Source of the DNA: Pseudomonas farsensis
GTDB lineage: Bacteria; Pseudomonadota; Gammaproteobacteria; Pseudomonadales; Pseudomonadaceae
DNA: 64,000 nt
Reading direction: 5' to 3'
NCBI RefSeq assembly: GCF_014268805.2
Contig: NZ_JABWRF020000003.1
Location: forward strand, 90,001-154,000
A model generated the notes under the pieces. That model was not told where the DNA came from, did no database searches, and saw nothing but the letters and a program-made list of their open reading frames with translations. The translations under genes and the position numbers were made by a program. Below are positions 24,741-34,068 of this stretch, in pieces (the first letter of the stretch is position 1; each line of letters begins with the position of its first letter).

Positions 24741-26681
24741 GTGGTTCCCTGCTTCGCTGTGCGCCAACGCGGCGCGATCGGCTTGATGGCCACCCTTGTG
24801 CTGGGCCTTGCCCTGCTGTTCATGCTGCTGGCCGTCGACGGCGGTCGTCTTTACCTTGAACAGCGCAAACTGCAACGCATTGCCGACATGGCAGCACTGG
24901 AAGCGGCCGAGCACGGCGGCACCTGCACAGGCTCCGGCCCGCAAGCCACGGCGCTGGCACGCATCGCCGCCAGCCGTAACGGGCACGCCGCCAATGCGCC
25001 GCTGGTCGCCCGCTGCGGCTACCTGCAAACCGGTGCCGGCAGCATTCGCCGCTTCACCGCCGACAACGCCCGCAACGAGGCGATAGAAGTCGAGGTGCGC
25101 AACGCCGTCACCACCAGCGTCGCCGGCAGCCTGTTCAGCCTGGTCGATGGCGCCTTCCAGCCCACCACCAACCTGCATGCCAGCGCCGTCGCCGCATCAC
25201 CACGCCCGCCCAAGGCAATGCTCAGTATCCGCTCCACCCTGGCCACTGTCAGTTCCAGCCAAGGCACGCTGCTCAACGGCCTGACCAAAGCGCTGGGCGG
25301 CAACCTGCAACTGGACCTGCTGGGCTGGCAGGGCATGGCCAATACCCAGTTGAGCCTGCTCAAGTACCTCGACCAACTGGCCGTGGACCTGCACCTCAAT
25401 GCCGGTGACTATCAGCAACTGCTCAACCTCGACACCAGCGCTACCGTGCTGCTCAAGGCGGCAGCCAAGGTGCTGCAGCAAAACGGTGCTGCGGCCGATG
25501 TGGTCAGCAACCTCGGGCGGCTGGCCGCCGATCTGCCGGTTGGCGGCCTGAAACTGGGCGACCTGCTGGATGTTCGCAACGGCACCGGGCAGGCCGGGCT
25601 GGATGCCAACCTGCAATTGCTGCAACTGGTGCAAGGGGTGATCCAGCTGGCGGCGAGCGAGCGCGCAGCTACCGCCGAACTGCCAATCAGCGTGCTGGGG
25701 CTGGCCAACGGCAAGCTGTACCTGCGGGTGATAGAGCCGCAGCAGGTGTCGGCGGTGGGCGACCCGCGCAGCGATGATTTGCGCGTGCATACCGCGCAGG
25801 TGCGGGCGTTGATTTCACTCGACCTGCCTATCCTCAACAATGTTACCGGCCTTGCCAACGCCGTGCTCGACCTGGCCGGGCCGTTGACCAATGTGGTCAG
25901 CAACCTGCTCAGCCTCAACCTGCTCGGCACCGTGCAGTCGCTCACTTGCGCCCTCGCGGTGCCCTGCAAGGTCAGCGATATCAAGCTGCTGGACGGGGTA
26001 ACCCACATCGATATCGGCATCGAAGTCGCAGAAGCCACCAGCCGCCTGCGGCCCATGCCTGCGGATGCCTACAGTTGCTCACCGAAGAGCCTGACAACGG
26101 TCACCCAGCGCTCGGCAGCCAAAATAGCCATCGGCAAATTCGAGCTCCCCGAGGACTTCCTGAACCAAGGGACGACCACCGTCAAAGCGCTGCCCTTGAT
26201 CGACATCGGCACTAACGTCTGCAGTCGTCTGCTGGTTCTGCCGCCAAGCTGCGGTACCCGCGTGCCCTTCGCCGGCGGCGGTATTGGCCTGCGGGTGGAC
26301 AGCAAGGTACTGGGCAGCAGCCCGAGCGCCAAACCCCTGATATTCAACAACCCACCCAACATTGGCCAGCCGCCGCTTTACCTGAGCGTCGACAGCGACC
26401 AGGCGCAGGTAGTGGCAAGCCTTTCAAGCACAGTGGCCGGCATTCATCTGGAAGCCTATCGCCCCGCCGCGAACAGCGGCCTGGGGCAGGTACTGAACCT
26501 GACCGCCGGCCTGCTCGACGGGGTCAAGACAATCCTCGAACCCTTGATCAAGAACCTGCTCAGCCCCGTGCTCGACCCGCTGGTCAATACCTTGCTCAAA
26601 GTGCTGGGCATCGATCTGGTCAACGCTCAGGTGGGCGCCAACCTCGATTGCAGCGGCGGCCACGCTCAACTGGTGCTGTAG
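24741..26681 (+). CDS. tadG: TadG-like Flp pilus assembly protein
   Basis: About 646 aa. The start is uncertain: GTG 24741 has AAGGAG five bases upstream, but an in-frame GTG at 24720 is possible. The N-terminus (RQRGAIGLMATLVLGLALLFMLLAVDGGRLYLEQRKLQRIADMAALEAA) is the TadG signature: one membrane segment followed by the conserved R-x2-Q-x2-AD-x2-AL helix. The rest is a large periplasmic region rich in Leu/Asn. It should anchor pilus assembly in the inner membrane. Unlike P. aeruginosa, it is not in line with the other tad genes; its 3' end overlaps the kinase gene by 16 bases. Confidence 0.85.
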   Translation: MVPCFAVRQRGAIGLMATLVLGLALLFMLLAVDGGRLYLEQRKLQRIADMAALEAAEHGGTCTGSGPQATALARIAASRNGHAANAPLVARCGYLQTGAGSIRRFTADNARNEAIEVEVRNAVTTSVAGSLFSLVDGAFQPTTNLHASAVAASPRPPKAMLSIRSTLATVSSSQGTLLNGLTKALGGNLQLDLLGWQGMANTQLSLLKYLDQLAVDLHLNAGDYQQLLNLDTSATVLLKAAAKVLQQNGAAADVVSNLGRLAADLPVGGLKLGDLLDVRNGTGQAGLDANLQLLQLVQGVIQLAASERAATAELPISVLGLANGKLYLRVIEPQQVSAVGDPRSDDLRVHTAQVRALISLDLPILNNVTGLANAVLDLAGPLTNVVSNLLSLNLLGTVQSLTCALAVPCKVSDIKLLDGVTHIDIGIEVAEATSRLRPMPADAYSCSPKSLTTVTQRSAAKIAIGKFELPEDFLNQGTTTVKALPLIDIGTNVCSRLLVLPPSCGTRVPFAGGGIGLRVDSKVLGSSPSAKPLIFNNPPNIGQPPLYLSVDSDQAQVVASLSSTVAGIHLEAYRPAANSGLGQVLNLTAGLLDGVKTILEPLIKNLLSPVLDPLVNTLLKVLGIDLVNAQVGANLDCSGGHAQLVL

Positions 26682-29284
26682 AGCGGCAGCTCTACGCAAA
26701 AGCACGCGCCCTGGTCGCTGTTGCCAACGCTCAGGCGCCCGCCCATGTGGCTGACGATGCCGTGGCTCACCGAAAGCCCCAACCCGGTGCCGACACCCGC
26801 AGGCTTGGTGGTGAAGAACGGTTCGAAAATCCGCTCGTGCAGGTCCGCGTCGATGCCGCCGCCATTGTCCTCCACCAGTAGCCGCAGCCGCGAACCCTCG
26901 ACCACTTGGCGCACGCGTATCCAACGCTCGGTGCGGGGCTGCTCCAGAAGGGCATCACGGGCGTTGACCAGCAGATTGATCAGCACCTGCTCCAACTGGT
27001 CGGGATGGCCAAGCACCTGCTCCAGCTGCGCAGGCGGCTCCAGCAGCAGGCTCACACCCTTGCCGCGCAGGCCTTCTTCGAGCAACGCGGCGGCGCCTTC
27101 AACGGCCGCCCAGGCGGCAAAACCCTGCTGCTCGACGGTCGACCTGCGCCCGTAGACCCGCATGTGCTCCACCAGCCGTTCGGCCCGTGCCACCTGCGCT
27201 TCGATGCGCTGCAGCTTGGTTTGCAACCAGGCACGGTCGACCTCGCCGTTTTGCAAGCGATTGAGCGCATTGGCCACGGCCATGCGCATCACATTGAGCG
27301 GCTGGTTGATCTCGTGCACAAGCCCTGTGGCCAGCTCGCCAAGGGTGGCCATCTTGGCCCCCTGCAACAGTTGCTGCTGGCTGCGCCGCACCTCGGTATT
27401 GTCGCGGCCCACAGCCTGGACTTCCAGCAGCCGGCCCTCTGCGTCGAACAAGCCCCGGTCAGCCCAGATCCACCAGGCGTGCTCACGCCCCGGCAGTTGC
27501 AGGCAAATCTCGGCGCTACTGACCGGCTGCTCGGGGGTCAAGGCCGACAGACGCAAAACAAACGCCTCGCGCTGGGCCTCGGACAGCCATTGACCAAGGT
27601 TCGCGCCCTCCAACTGCGCCACGCTGCAGTGCAGGTAATCGGCCAGCGGGCGGTTGGCGAACACCAGCGTAAGGTCCGGGCGATAGCGACAGATCATGGC
27701 TGGCGAGTCCTCCACCAGCACCCGATAGCGCTCCTCGCTCTGGCGCATGCGCTCGGCGGCGTCCGTGGCGTCTGTAACGTCCAGCCACAAACCGACGACC
27801 TCGCGCGGCTGGCCAAGGTCATCGCGCAGCAGGCGCGCTTCGTCAAGCATCCAGTGGTAGCCGCCGTGCACGTCACATAGCCGGTAACGGCTGCGTACAT
27901 GGCCATCGCGCAGCAGGCTGCGGGTGCGCGCAAGCCACAGCGGGCGGTCGTCGGGGTGTACGGCCAGGCCCGGCTGGCGGGCCTGCTCACTGTCGCTGGC
28001 CCAGCCCAACAGCGGCGCCAGGCTGGCACTGAAAAATTCGCCGTGCAGCGCGCCTTCGGCGTAGCCCTGCACATAAATCACCGCAGGCGAGCTGGCGATC
28101 AGGTTTTCCAGCCGCGCCTGGGCGGCGCCGGCCTGCTGCTCTTGCTGCTTGAGGGCGGTGATGTCGAGGGCAAAACCGCGCAGGCGATTGCCCTGGCGCT
28201 GGCCGGCCAGGTGCAGCCAGCGCGGCGCCGCTTGGGCCAGGCGCAGGCTGAGGTTAAGGGCGTGGCCTTCCCGGGCCTGGGCCAGCGCCAGTTGCGCAGG
28301 CTCGCGGTCGGCGGGGTGCAGTTGCGCCAGCCATTGTTCAAGGCCCAGTCGTGGCTCAAGGCCAAACGCCACGGCCACCGCCGGGTCCAGCTGCAACTCG
28401 CCGCCCAGCGGCCATTCCCACCAGCCGGCGCCCAGTTGCTGTTGCAGGTCATCGAGCTGGCCGCTCTGCTGCTGCAATTGCTGGCGCCGGTAGCGGGCAA
28501 GCAACGGCTCGACCACCGTGCGCGCCAATGCCAGCGCCATATCCGCCGGGGGCAGGTTGGCGACATCGGCACACAACAGCCAGGCTTCGGTATCGCGGCC
28601 CTGGCGATAAGGCACCAGATACAACGCTGCGCCACCGCACAAGGCTTGCAGCTCGGGCTGGCCGACCACCTCCAGGGGCGCAGCGCCAGGCAATTGCTGT
28701 AGCCAGGCTTGCAGGCGGCTGTCATCGGGCCATGGCCACTGCGCCTCGCTACTGGCGTAGTGGCGCCAGCCGCCCGGCTCGCGCAGCAGCAGGCGCAGCG
28801 AACGGGCCTGCCAGTGCCCGGCAATCAGTTGCAACTGTTCACCGGTGGTCTGTACCAGGCGTTCGGCGCCGCATTCGCGCAGGGCGTTGCCGATTTCGCC
28901 GAACAACGGCCGTTGTCGGTCCCAGCGCTGCTCGCGCAGCAGGTCGCCGATGTCGAACAACTGCAACAGCCAGCCCTGGCCGTGGCGTTGCAGCCAGCCA
29001 CGGGTATGCAGGGCATTGCCGGCCAGGGTGTTGAAGTCCAGGTCCAGCGGCAGCCCTTGCCAGTCGGCAGGCTCGCCTTCGAGCACCAGCAGGCTGTGCC
29101 GCGCCAGGTAGTCGTGTACCCGCGTCGCGCCTTGCGCGGGCAGCGCCAGCAGGCTGCGCAGGGGCCCGGCCAGGCGCTGCACCTTGGCGTGGTCGTCCAG
29201 CCAGAATTGCAGGCCCACCGCAGGCAGCGCCTGGCTATCCTCGTTGGCACCGCCACGCCAGCGGTCGAACAGGCTGCCGCTCAT
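26666..29284 (-). CDS. pprA: PprA-like sensor histidine kinase
   Basis: 872 aa, cytoplasmic with no membrane segment seen. The N-terminal about 290 residues are of unknown fold, followed by PAS-like segments near 295-380, 385-510 and 515-635. A HisKA domain has phospho-acceptor His657 in GLVHEINQPLN, and the HATPase region shows NLLVNARDAL, EDNGGGID, FFTTKPAGVGTGLGLSVSHGIV. In P. aeruginosa PprA with PprB controls Tad pili and associated adhesins; gene order here (kinase, tadE-like, fppA, pprB) is the same. The start overlaps the upstream tadE-like gene by ATGA. Confidence 0.88.
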   Translation of the reverse strand: MSGSLFDRWRGGANEDSQALPAVGLQFWLDDHAKVQRLAGPLRSLLALPAQGATRVHDYLARHSLLVLEGEPADWQGLPLDLDFNTLAGNALHTRGWLQRHGQGWLLQLFDIGDLLREQRWDRQRPLFGEIGNALRECGAERLVQTTGEQLQLIAGHWQARSLRLLLREPGGWRHYASSEAQWPWPDDSRLQAWLQQLPGAAPLEVVGQPELQALCGGAALYLVPYRQGRDTEAWLLCADVANLPPADMALALARTVVEPLLARYRRQQLQQQSGQLDDLQQQLGAGWWEWPLGGELQLDPAVAVAFGLEPRLGLEQWLAQLHPADREPAQLALAQAREGHALNLSLRLAQAAPRWLHLAGQRQGNRLRGFALDITALKQQEQQAGAAQARLENLIASSPAVIYVQGYAEGALHGEFFSASLAPLLGWASDSEQARQPGLAVHPDDRPLWLARTRSLLRDGHVRSRYRLCDVHGGYHWMLDEARLLRDDLGQPREVVGLWLDVTDATDAAERMRQSEERYRVLVEDSPAMICRYRPDLTLVFANRPLADYLHCSVAQLEGANLGQWLSEAQREAFVLRLSALTPEQPVSSAEICLQLPGREHAWWIWADRGLFDAEGRLLEVQAVGRDNTEVRRSQQQLLQGAKMATLGELATGLVHEINQPLNVMRMAVANALNRLQNGEVDRAWLQTKLQRIEAQVARAERLVEHMRVYGRRSTVEQQGFAAWAAVEGAAALLEEGLRGKGVSLLLEPPAQLEQVLGHPDQLEQVLINLLVNARDALLEQPRTERWIRVRQVVEGSRLRLLVEDNGGGIDADLHERIFEPFFTTKPAGVGTGLGLSVSHGIVSHMGGRLSVGNSDQGACFCVELPLYSTS

Positions 29285-29724
29285 AGCTGCAGGCTCGCCT
29301 GGGCTTGCAGGCGCGGGGGCAGTCTGGGCACCTCGCCGATGCCCGGCAGCACCAGCACCGGCAGCACCCGCTCCAGCCGCTCACGCGGGTAGTCGATGCT
29401 GACGGTCAATAGCTTGTCCGCACCGATCAACACCCGCGTATCGGTGGCCAGGTTGAAGCCCAGCGCCGCCGGCATCCACGCCAGTTGCTGGCCGATCACC
29501 TGATGGGCCAGGGCCTGGACGTCCTGGGTATACGTGGCGCTGGTTGGGTCGACCGCCACACAGCGGCGCACCGCCTCGCTGCTGGCCTGGTTGAACGACT
29601 GCAGCATGAGCATTGGCAGCGCATAGCTGACAAGGCCATAGAACACCGCGAAAAACACCATGAATACTGCGACAAACTCGATGGCTGCCGCGCCTTTTTG
29701 TTGCCGGACCGGGCCTGCTTGCAT
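29281..29724 (-). CDS. TadE/TadF-like minor pseudopilin
   Basis: 147 aa. N-terminal QQKGAAAIEFVAVFMVFFAVFYGLV is the type IV prepilin-like pattern for TadE-family pseudopilins: basic/Gly processing site, Glu at +5, then one hydrophobic helix. The rest is periplasmic. It should be processed by the adjacent FppA peptidase. It sits directly upstream of, and overlaps, the kinase gene, so kinase and pseudopilin are coexpressed. Confidence 0.86.
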   Translation of the reverse strand: MQAGPVRQQKGAAAIEFVAVFMVFFAVFYGLVSYALPMLMLQSFNQASSEAVRRCVAVDPTSATYTQDVQALAHQVIGQQLAWMPAALGFNLATDTRVLIGADKLLTVSIDYPRERLERVLPVLVLPGIGEVPRLPPRLQAQASLQL

Positions 29725-29793
29725 GTTCGCGTCTACCCTGACAGTGAGACCTGCCTGACAGCATAGAAGTGATCAACGAATAGGGATGGCGAT

Positions 29794-30270
29794 TTGCCAA
29801 TGCACAGCATTGTTCTTTTGATGTGGCTTGCCTTGTGCAGCGAACAAGATGTCCGCGAACGTCAGATTTCCAATGCCCTCACCTTGGGCGTGGCCACCGC
29901 TGCGCTGGTGTGGCTGTTCGCCACCGGCCACAGCTGGATCGGCGCCGACGCCAGCGACGCGGGCTGGGCGCTGGCCATCGTCATGCTGCTGACCCTCCCC
30001 GGCTACATGCTCGGGCGCTTCGGCGCCGCCGACGTCAAATTGATGGGCGCCCTGGCACTGGCCACCAGCCCGCAATACGTGCTTGGCACCTTCATTGGAG
30101 CCGGGATAACCGTGGTGGTGTGGCTGCTGAGCCGGCGCAGGCTGTGGACCCTGCTCAACCCCAAGCTGAAAAAACGTTTGCAAACTATTGCTGAAACCCT
30201 CGGTGACAAGCAGCCATTCGCGCCTTACGTGTTGGCAGGCTTTCTGCTGACGTCCGTCTGGATCCAATAA
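29794..30270 (+). CDS. fppA: Prepilin peptidase of the Tad system (A24 family)
   Basis: 158 aa, four or more membrane segments. The two catalytic aspartates of A24 peptidases are in LCSEQDVRERQISN (about 20) and GAADVKLMGAL (about 79); this short form lacks the methylase domain. It should cleave the Flp prepilin and the TadE-like pseudopilin. The start is either TTG 29794 (AGGGA seven bases upstream) or ATG 29800. It is divergent from the tadE-like gene and followed by the PprB-like gene. Confidence 0.88.
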   Translation: MPMHSIVLLMWLALCSEQDVRERQISNALTLGVATAALVWLFATGHSWIGADASDAGWALAIVMLLTLPGYMLGRFGAADVKLMGALALATSPQYVLGTFIGAGITVVVWLLSRRRLWTLLNPKLKKRLQTIAETLGDKQPFAPYVLAGFLLTSVWIQ

Positions 30271-30390
30271 GCCCGACTGAACGTCGAGTCGCGGTCTAGA
30301 GTCCATGAACATAATTGCAAAGTGCGACTACTGGTCGTGCTGCCAGAGCGACTGGCCCGGGAGCAGGGCCGATACAACAGGGAGTTGATC

Positions 30391-31167
30391 GTGAACAAAG
30401 CCGTCAGTGAGGTGAAAGTACTGGTTGTCGACGACCAGCCGTTGATCGTCGAAGAACTCTGTGAATACCTCGAAGCCAAGGGCTACCGCTGCGTGCCGGC
30501 CCACTCCACCGACCAGGCCATCGAGCGCTTCGAGGCCGATGACGGCATTGGCCTGGTGCTGTGCGACCTGCACATGCCCGAGCGCGATGGCATCGAACTG
30601 GTGCGTTCGCTCAAGCAGATCGCCGGCCACCAGCGCATGTTCGAGGCCATCATGCTCACGGGCCGTGCGGAGAAGCAGGATGTGATCCGTGCGTTGCGCG
30701 AAGGCTTCGCCGATTACTACCAGAAGCCGATGGACCTTGAAGAACTGCTAGAGGGCCTGCGCCATCAGGAAGAAGCGCTGCTGGAGCGGCGCCGCAACTT
30801 CCGCGAGCTGGGTAGCCTGAACCAGCGGTTGCAGGAGCTGGCCGAGTCGATCGACGACCTTTACCAGGATCTGGAAAAAGCCCGTGGCCAAGGCACCCAC
30901 CGCCGCGCCACCGATGCTGCGGAAAGCGAATGGGAGTTGCCGCCAGCCTTCGAAAAGCTCTCACCGCGCCAGCTTGAGGTGGCGCGACTGGTGAGCAAGG
31001 GCAAGACCAATTACCAGATTGCGTGCGAGTTGGGCATTACCGAGAACACGGTAAAACTCTATGTCTCGCAGGTGCTGCGCCTGACCCACATGCACAACCG
31101 TACACAGCTGGCCTTGGCGCTGACGCCGAGGGCCTCGCCGGTGCATCAGCGGTTTACCACCCATTGA
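30391..31167 (+). CDS. pprB: PprB-like response regulator (REC + LuxR HTH)
   Basis: 258 aa from GTG 30391, preceded by AGGGAG; an in-frame GTG at 30322 lacks a Shine-Dalgarno. Receiver at about 8-120 with VVDDQPL, phospho-acceptor Asp in LCDLHMPERDG, Thr in IMLTGRA and Lys in YYQKPM. A coiled-coil linker (about 125-185) leads to a LuxR-type helix-turn-helix (LSPRQLEVARLVSKGKTNYQIACELGITENTVKLYV). Expected to be phosphorylated by the PprA-like kinase and to activate tad and adhesin promoters, by analogy to P. aeruginosa. Confidence 0.9.
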   Translation: MNKAVSEVKVLVVDDQPLIVEELCEYLEAKGYRCVPAHSTDQAIERFEADDGIGLVLCDLHMPERDGIELVRSLKQIAGHQRMFEAIMLTGRAEKQDVIRALREGFADYYQKPMDLEELLEGLRHQEEALLERRRNFRELGSLNQRLQELAESIDDLYQDLEKARGQGTHRRATDAAESEWELPPAFEKLSPRQLEVARLVSKGKTNYQIACELGITENTVKLYVSQVLRLTHMHNRTQLALALTPRASPVHQRFTTH

Positions 31168-31181
31168 GGCCTGCCAGGGCC

Positions 31182-31287
31182 GGGGGGCGCTTCGCACCCC
31201 TTTCGCGACACAAGGCCGCTCCTACAGACGAACGCGACCTCCTGTAGGAGCGGCCTTGTGTCGCGAAAGGGGTGCGAAGCGCCCCCG
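31182..31287. repeat. REP pair, near-perfect 46-bp arms
   Basis: Arms 31182-31227 and 31242-31287 are inverted with a 14-nt loop. Class A REP sequence. It sits between the convergent pprB and DUF3613-like genes and could end transcription from both sides. Confidence 0.92.
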
Positions 31288-31319
31288 GCGATCTAGCAGG
31301 ACATAGCCAATACCAACCC

Positions 31320-31574
31320 TCAGTTGTTCGACGAATTAACCTTGGTCCACCGGTAAAAATCCGGTATCGCATACTTGTAGCTGTCCAACCAGCGCTGCAT
31401 CGCCTGATCGCGCTCTTTATCGGTTTGCACCTGCGGCACAGGCGATGCCTGGCGATTGCTCGCCTGTACCTTCAGCCACGCCTCGGTGGCCGTTTCAGCC
31501 GGCCGCTGCGGCTCCTGCGCCAACACCGTCAGCGGCACCACCACACAAGCCAGCACACCCCAGAGTCTGTTCAT
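31320..31574 (-). CDS. Small exported DUF3613-like protein of the tad operon
   Basis: 84 aa from ATG 31574 (AAGGGGG upstream). Signal peptide MNRLWGVLACVVVPLTVLA, then a short hydrophilic region ending in a helical DKERDQAMQRWLDSYKYAIPDFYRW segment. Position after tadD fits the small DUF3613 proteins found in Pseudomonas tad loci. Role in the pilus is unknown. Confidence 0.8.
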   Translation of the reverse strand: MNRLWGVLACVVVPLTVLAQEPQRPAETATEAWLKVQASNRQASPVPQVQTDKERDQAMQRWLDSYKYAIPDFYRWTKVNSSNN

Positions 31575-31586
31575 GCCCACCCCCTT

Positions 31587-32288
31587 TCAGTTAACCAGCG
31601 CCGGCGGCTGCGCTGCGGCGGCCAGCGGACCACGTGCGCCAGCCTTGAGCCGGGCTGCCCGCGCCTGAGCCTCGGCAAACTGCGCAGCGCCCAGATGCAG
31701 GCGCCGCACCAGGTCCTCGGCCTGGTTCCAGTTGTCCTGCACCAGCAGCAGCGTCACCAGGTTGATCGCCGGTAGCGGGTTGTCATCCTTGAGCTCGATG
31801 GCGGTCAGAAACTCAAAGCGTGCCTGGGCATGCTGGCCAAGGTTCATCTGCACAACGCCCAGGTCGTTGCGCACTTTTTCATCGGTGGGCGCCAGGCGTA
31901 CAGCGCGCTGCAAGTGGCGCAGCGCCTGCTGGTCGTCGCCGCGCGCCGAGGCAATCTGCCCCAGGCCATGTTCGCCCTCGGCTGCCAGGCAGCCACCGAG
32001 CAAGCTGCGGTACAGCGGCTCGGCCTCGTTGCGCCCCAGCAGGCGCAGCACTTTTGCCTTGCGCAGGCGCACCTGATCCAGGCTCTCGGGCAATTGCTCA
32101 AGGTGGGCAAGCCCGGCATGCGGGCGGCCTTCGTTGATCATCTGGTCGGCCATGTCCAGGCTCAGTTGCTGGTCGGCATCGGGCTTGCTGCAACTGCCCC
32201 CACCGAGCAGGCGGCTCAAGCCATCGGGCTGCTGGCCGGCACACCCTCCCAGCAGCAACAGGCCAGTGAACATCAAGATTGCTCGCAT
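31587..32288 (-). CDS. tadD: TadD-like TPR lipoprotein
   Basis: 233 aa from ATG 32288 (AAGGAG six bases upstream). Signal peptide with lipobox LLGGC, so lipid-anchored. Residues about 60-200 form TPR-like helical repeats (HLQRAVRLAPTDEKVRNDLGVVQMNLGQ, ARFEFLTAIELKDDNPLPAINLVTLLL). TadD lipoproteins act in secretin assembly or pilus biogenesis. It follows tadC after an 11-nt gap. Confidence 0.87.
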   Translation of the reverse strand: MRAILMFTGLLLLGGCAGQQPDGLSRLLGGGSCSKPDADQQLSLDMADQMINEGRPHAGLAHLEQLPESLDQVRLRKAKVLRLLGRNEAEPLYRSLLGGCLAAEGEHGLGQIASARGDDQQALRHLQRAVRLAPTDEKVRNDLGVVQMNLGQHAQARFEFLTAIELKDDNPLPAINLVTLLLVQDNWNQAEDLVRRLHLGAAQFAEAQARAARLKAGARGPLAAAAQPPALVN

Positions 32289-32299
32289 CGCGTTCTCCT

Positions 32300-33193
32300 T
32301 CACGACCCCAATGCCCGCGCCAGCGCGGAAAACCCTGGCCCGGCCAGCACGATCAGCAAGGCCGGAAACAGAAACACCATCATCACCGCCGACATTTTTG
32401 CCGACATTTTCGACACCCGCTCCTGCAAGCCGGTCAGGCGCCGGTCATCGAGCAGGTCCTTGAGCGCCTGCAGCGACTTCATCGAGCCACTGCCCTGCAC
32501 CAGCAACTGCTGCAGGATCACGCAGGTATCGACGAACTCGTCCACCGCCAGCAGCCGCGCGGCCTTTTCCAGCTCGGGGCCGAGTGCCAGGCCCGAGTCG
32601 ACGCGCTGCAACACCAGGCGCAATTCGGCACTGATGTGCGGCACCAGCGTGCGCCCCTCGTACGCCAGCACCCGCAGGGCCTGCTCCACCGCAAGCCCAG
32701 TCTCGAACAGAATGCGCAGCAGCGGGATCAGCAGCCCCACTTCAGCGCTGATGGTGCGTTGGCGCCGGGCAGCGGCCGCTGCCAGCAGGCGTTTGGGCAG
32801 CAGGTAACCGGCGCCCAGCGCGCACAGCACCATCACGCCCCAGCGCGCGCTGCGCTCACCGGGCAGGCCATGCACCAGCAGCAATGCCGCCCCGGTCGCC
32901 AGCAACGGCAGGCCCAGTTGCACCGCCGCAAACAGCGCCCGCTGGCGGGTGCGGCGCCAACCCAGGCGGTCGAGCAGGGTTTGGGTTTCGCTGTCCAGCC
33001 GTTGCAGGCGCAGGCCCAGCGGGCTGCTGCCCAGCCAGTGCAGCCAGTCACCGAGGCGCTCATCGCGGCCCAGGCGGCCCTGCAAACGCCGCGTCACCCG
33101 TCGCCGCGCCCGCCACTGCCGCGCCCCCTGCAGCGCCAGCAGGGCAAAGCCTGCCAACAGGCATAGCGCGCAGGCCAGCAAGGCGATGTTCAC
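32300..33193 (-). CDS. tadC: TadC inner-membrane platform protein
   Basis: 297 aa, type II secretion F-domain family. It starts at GTG 33193, whose GTGA overlaps the tadB stop. Membrane segments near residues 5-22, 90-135 and 270-290. The T2SF core (GLLIPLLRILFETGLAVEQALRVLAYEG through LLDDRRLTGLQERVSKMSAKMSAVMMVFLFPALLIVLAGPG) is intact. It pairs with TadB as the platform for the TadA motor. Confidence 0.9.
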   Translation of the reverse strand: MNIALLACALCLLAGFALLALQGARQWRARRRVTRRLQGRLGRDERLGDWLHWLGSSPLGLRLQRLDSETQTLLDRLGWRRTRQRALFAAVQLGLPLLATGAALLLVHGLPGERSARWGVMVLCALGAGYLLPKRLLAAAAARRQRTISAEVGLLIPLLRILFETGLAVEQALRVLAYEGRTLVPHISAELRLVLQRVDSGLALGPELEKAARLLAVDEFVDTCVILQQLLVQGSGSMKSLQALKDLLDDRRLTGLQERVSKMSAKMSAVMMVFLFPALLIVLAGPGFSALARALGS

Positions 33194-34068
33194 AGGCTTC
33201 TCATCATGCGCCACAACACCACGCAGCCAACGGCTTGCAGGGCGAAGGCGAACAGCAGCATGGTCTGGCCATGACGGTCTTGCCACATGGCCAGCAGATA
33301 ACCGGGGTTGGCGAACATGAAGTAGCCGACCATGGCCAACGGCAAGGCGCCAAGAATCCATGCGGTGATGCGCGTTTCACCGGTCATCGCTCGCAACTGG
33401 CGGCCGCCCTGCTCGCGCTCACGGATCAGCTTGATCAGGTTTTCCAGCAGCTCGCTGGCGTTGCCGCCATGGCGCTGGTTGATACGCAGGCCCAAGGCAA
33501 ACAGGCGCAGTTCATCCTGGCGATACAGCTCGGCCAGTTCATTGACCGCAACGTCCAGCGCCACGCCCAGTTGCACATTGCGCCGCACCCGCAGCATGGC
33601 CGAACGCAGCGGCTCGCGGGTGCTGTCGATGCCACCGAGCACCGCATCGTTGAGGGTGCGCCCGGCCTTGAGGCTGCGCACGCTGTAATCCAGCAGGCCG
33701 GGCAACTGCTGGATGATCTGCCGCAACCGCCGCCGGCAGCGCCAGATCAACCCGAGCCAGGCCAGCACCGGCACGCCAAGCAGCGCCAGCAGCCCACCTG
33801 CAGCACCTGCGCCCACGGCGGCCAGCAGCACCAGCCCCAACCAGGCGAACACCCAAGGGCGCAACTTCAACTCGCCCTGGGCGAAGCCTGCACGCAGCAG
33901 CATAGGGTCGAGCCAGTCGCGGCGAACCGCGACACTGCGCACCGCCAGGTAGGCGCTGCCCAACCGCTGCACGATGCGCTCTTGGCCCCGCTTGAGCAGG
34001 CCCAGGCGCACCAGCAGCAGCGCAACGCCCAGCAGCAGCGGCGCCAGTGCCAGCAGCAGCGGGCCCAT
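33190..34068 (-). CDS. tadB: TadB inner-membrane platform protein
   Basis: 292 aa, T2SF-domain protein. Membrane segments near 3-20, 80-110 and 230-285. The conserved core includes LPGLLDYSVRSLKAGRTLNDAV and LELYRQDELRLFALGLRINQRHGGNASELLENLIKLIREREQ-type sequence. Its start shares one base with the tadA stop (TGATG) and its stop overlaps tadC. Confidence 0.92.
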   Translation of the reverse strand: MGPLLLALAPLLLGVALLLVRLGLLKRGQERIVQRLGSAYLAVRSVAVRRDWLDPMLLRAGFAQGELKLRPWVFAWLGLVLLAAVGAGAAGGLLALLGVPVLAWLGLIWRCRRRLRQIIQQLPGLLDYSVRSLKAGRTLNDAVLGGIDSTREPLRSAMLRVRRNVQLGVALDVAVNELAELYRQDELRLFALGLRINQRHGGNASELLENLIKLIREREQGGRQLRAMTGETRITAWILGALPLAMVGYFMFANPGYLLAMWQDRHGQTMLLFAFALQAVGCVVLWRMMRSL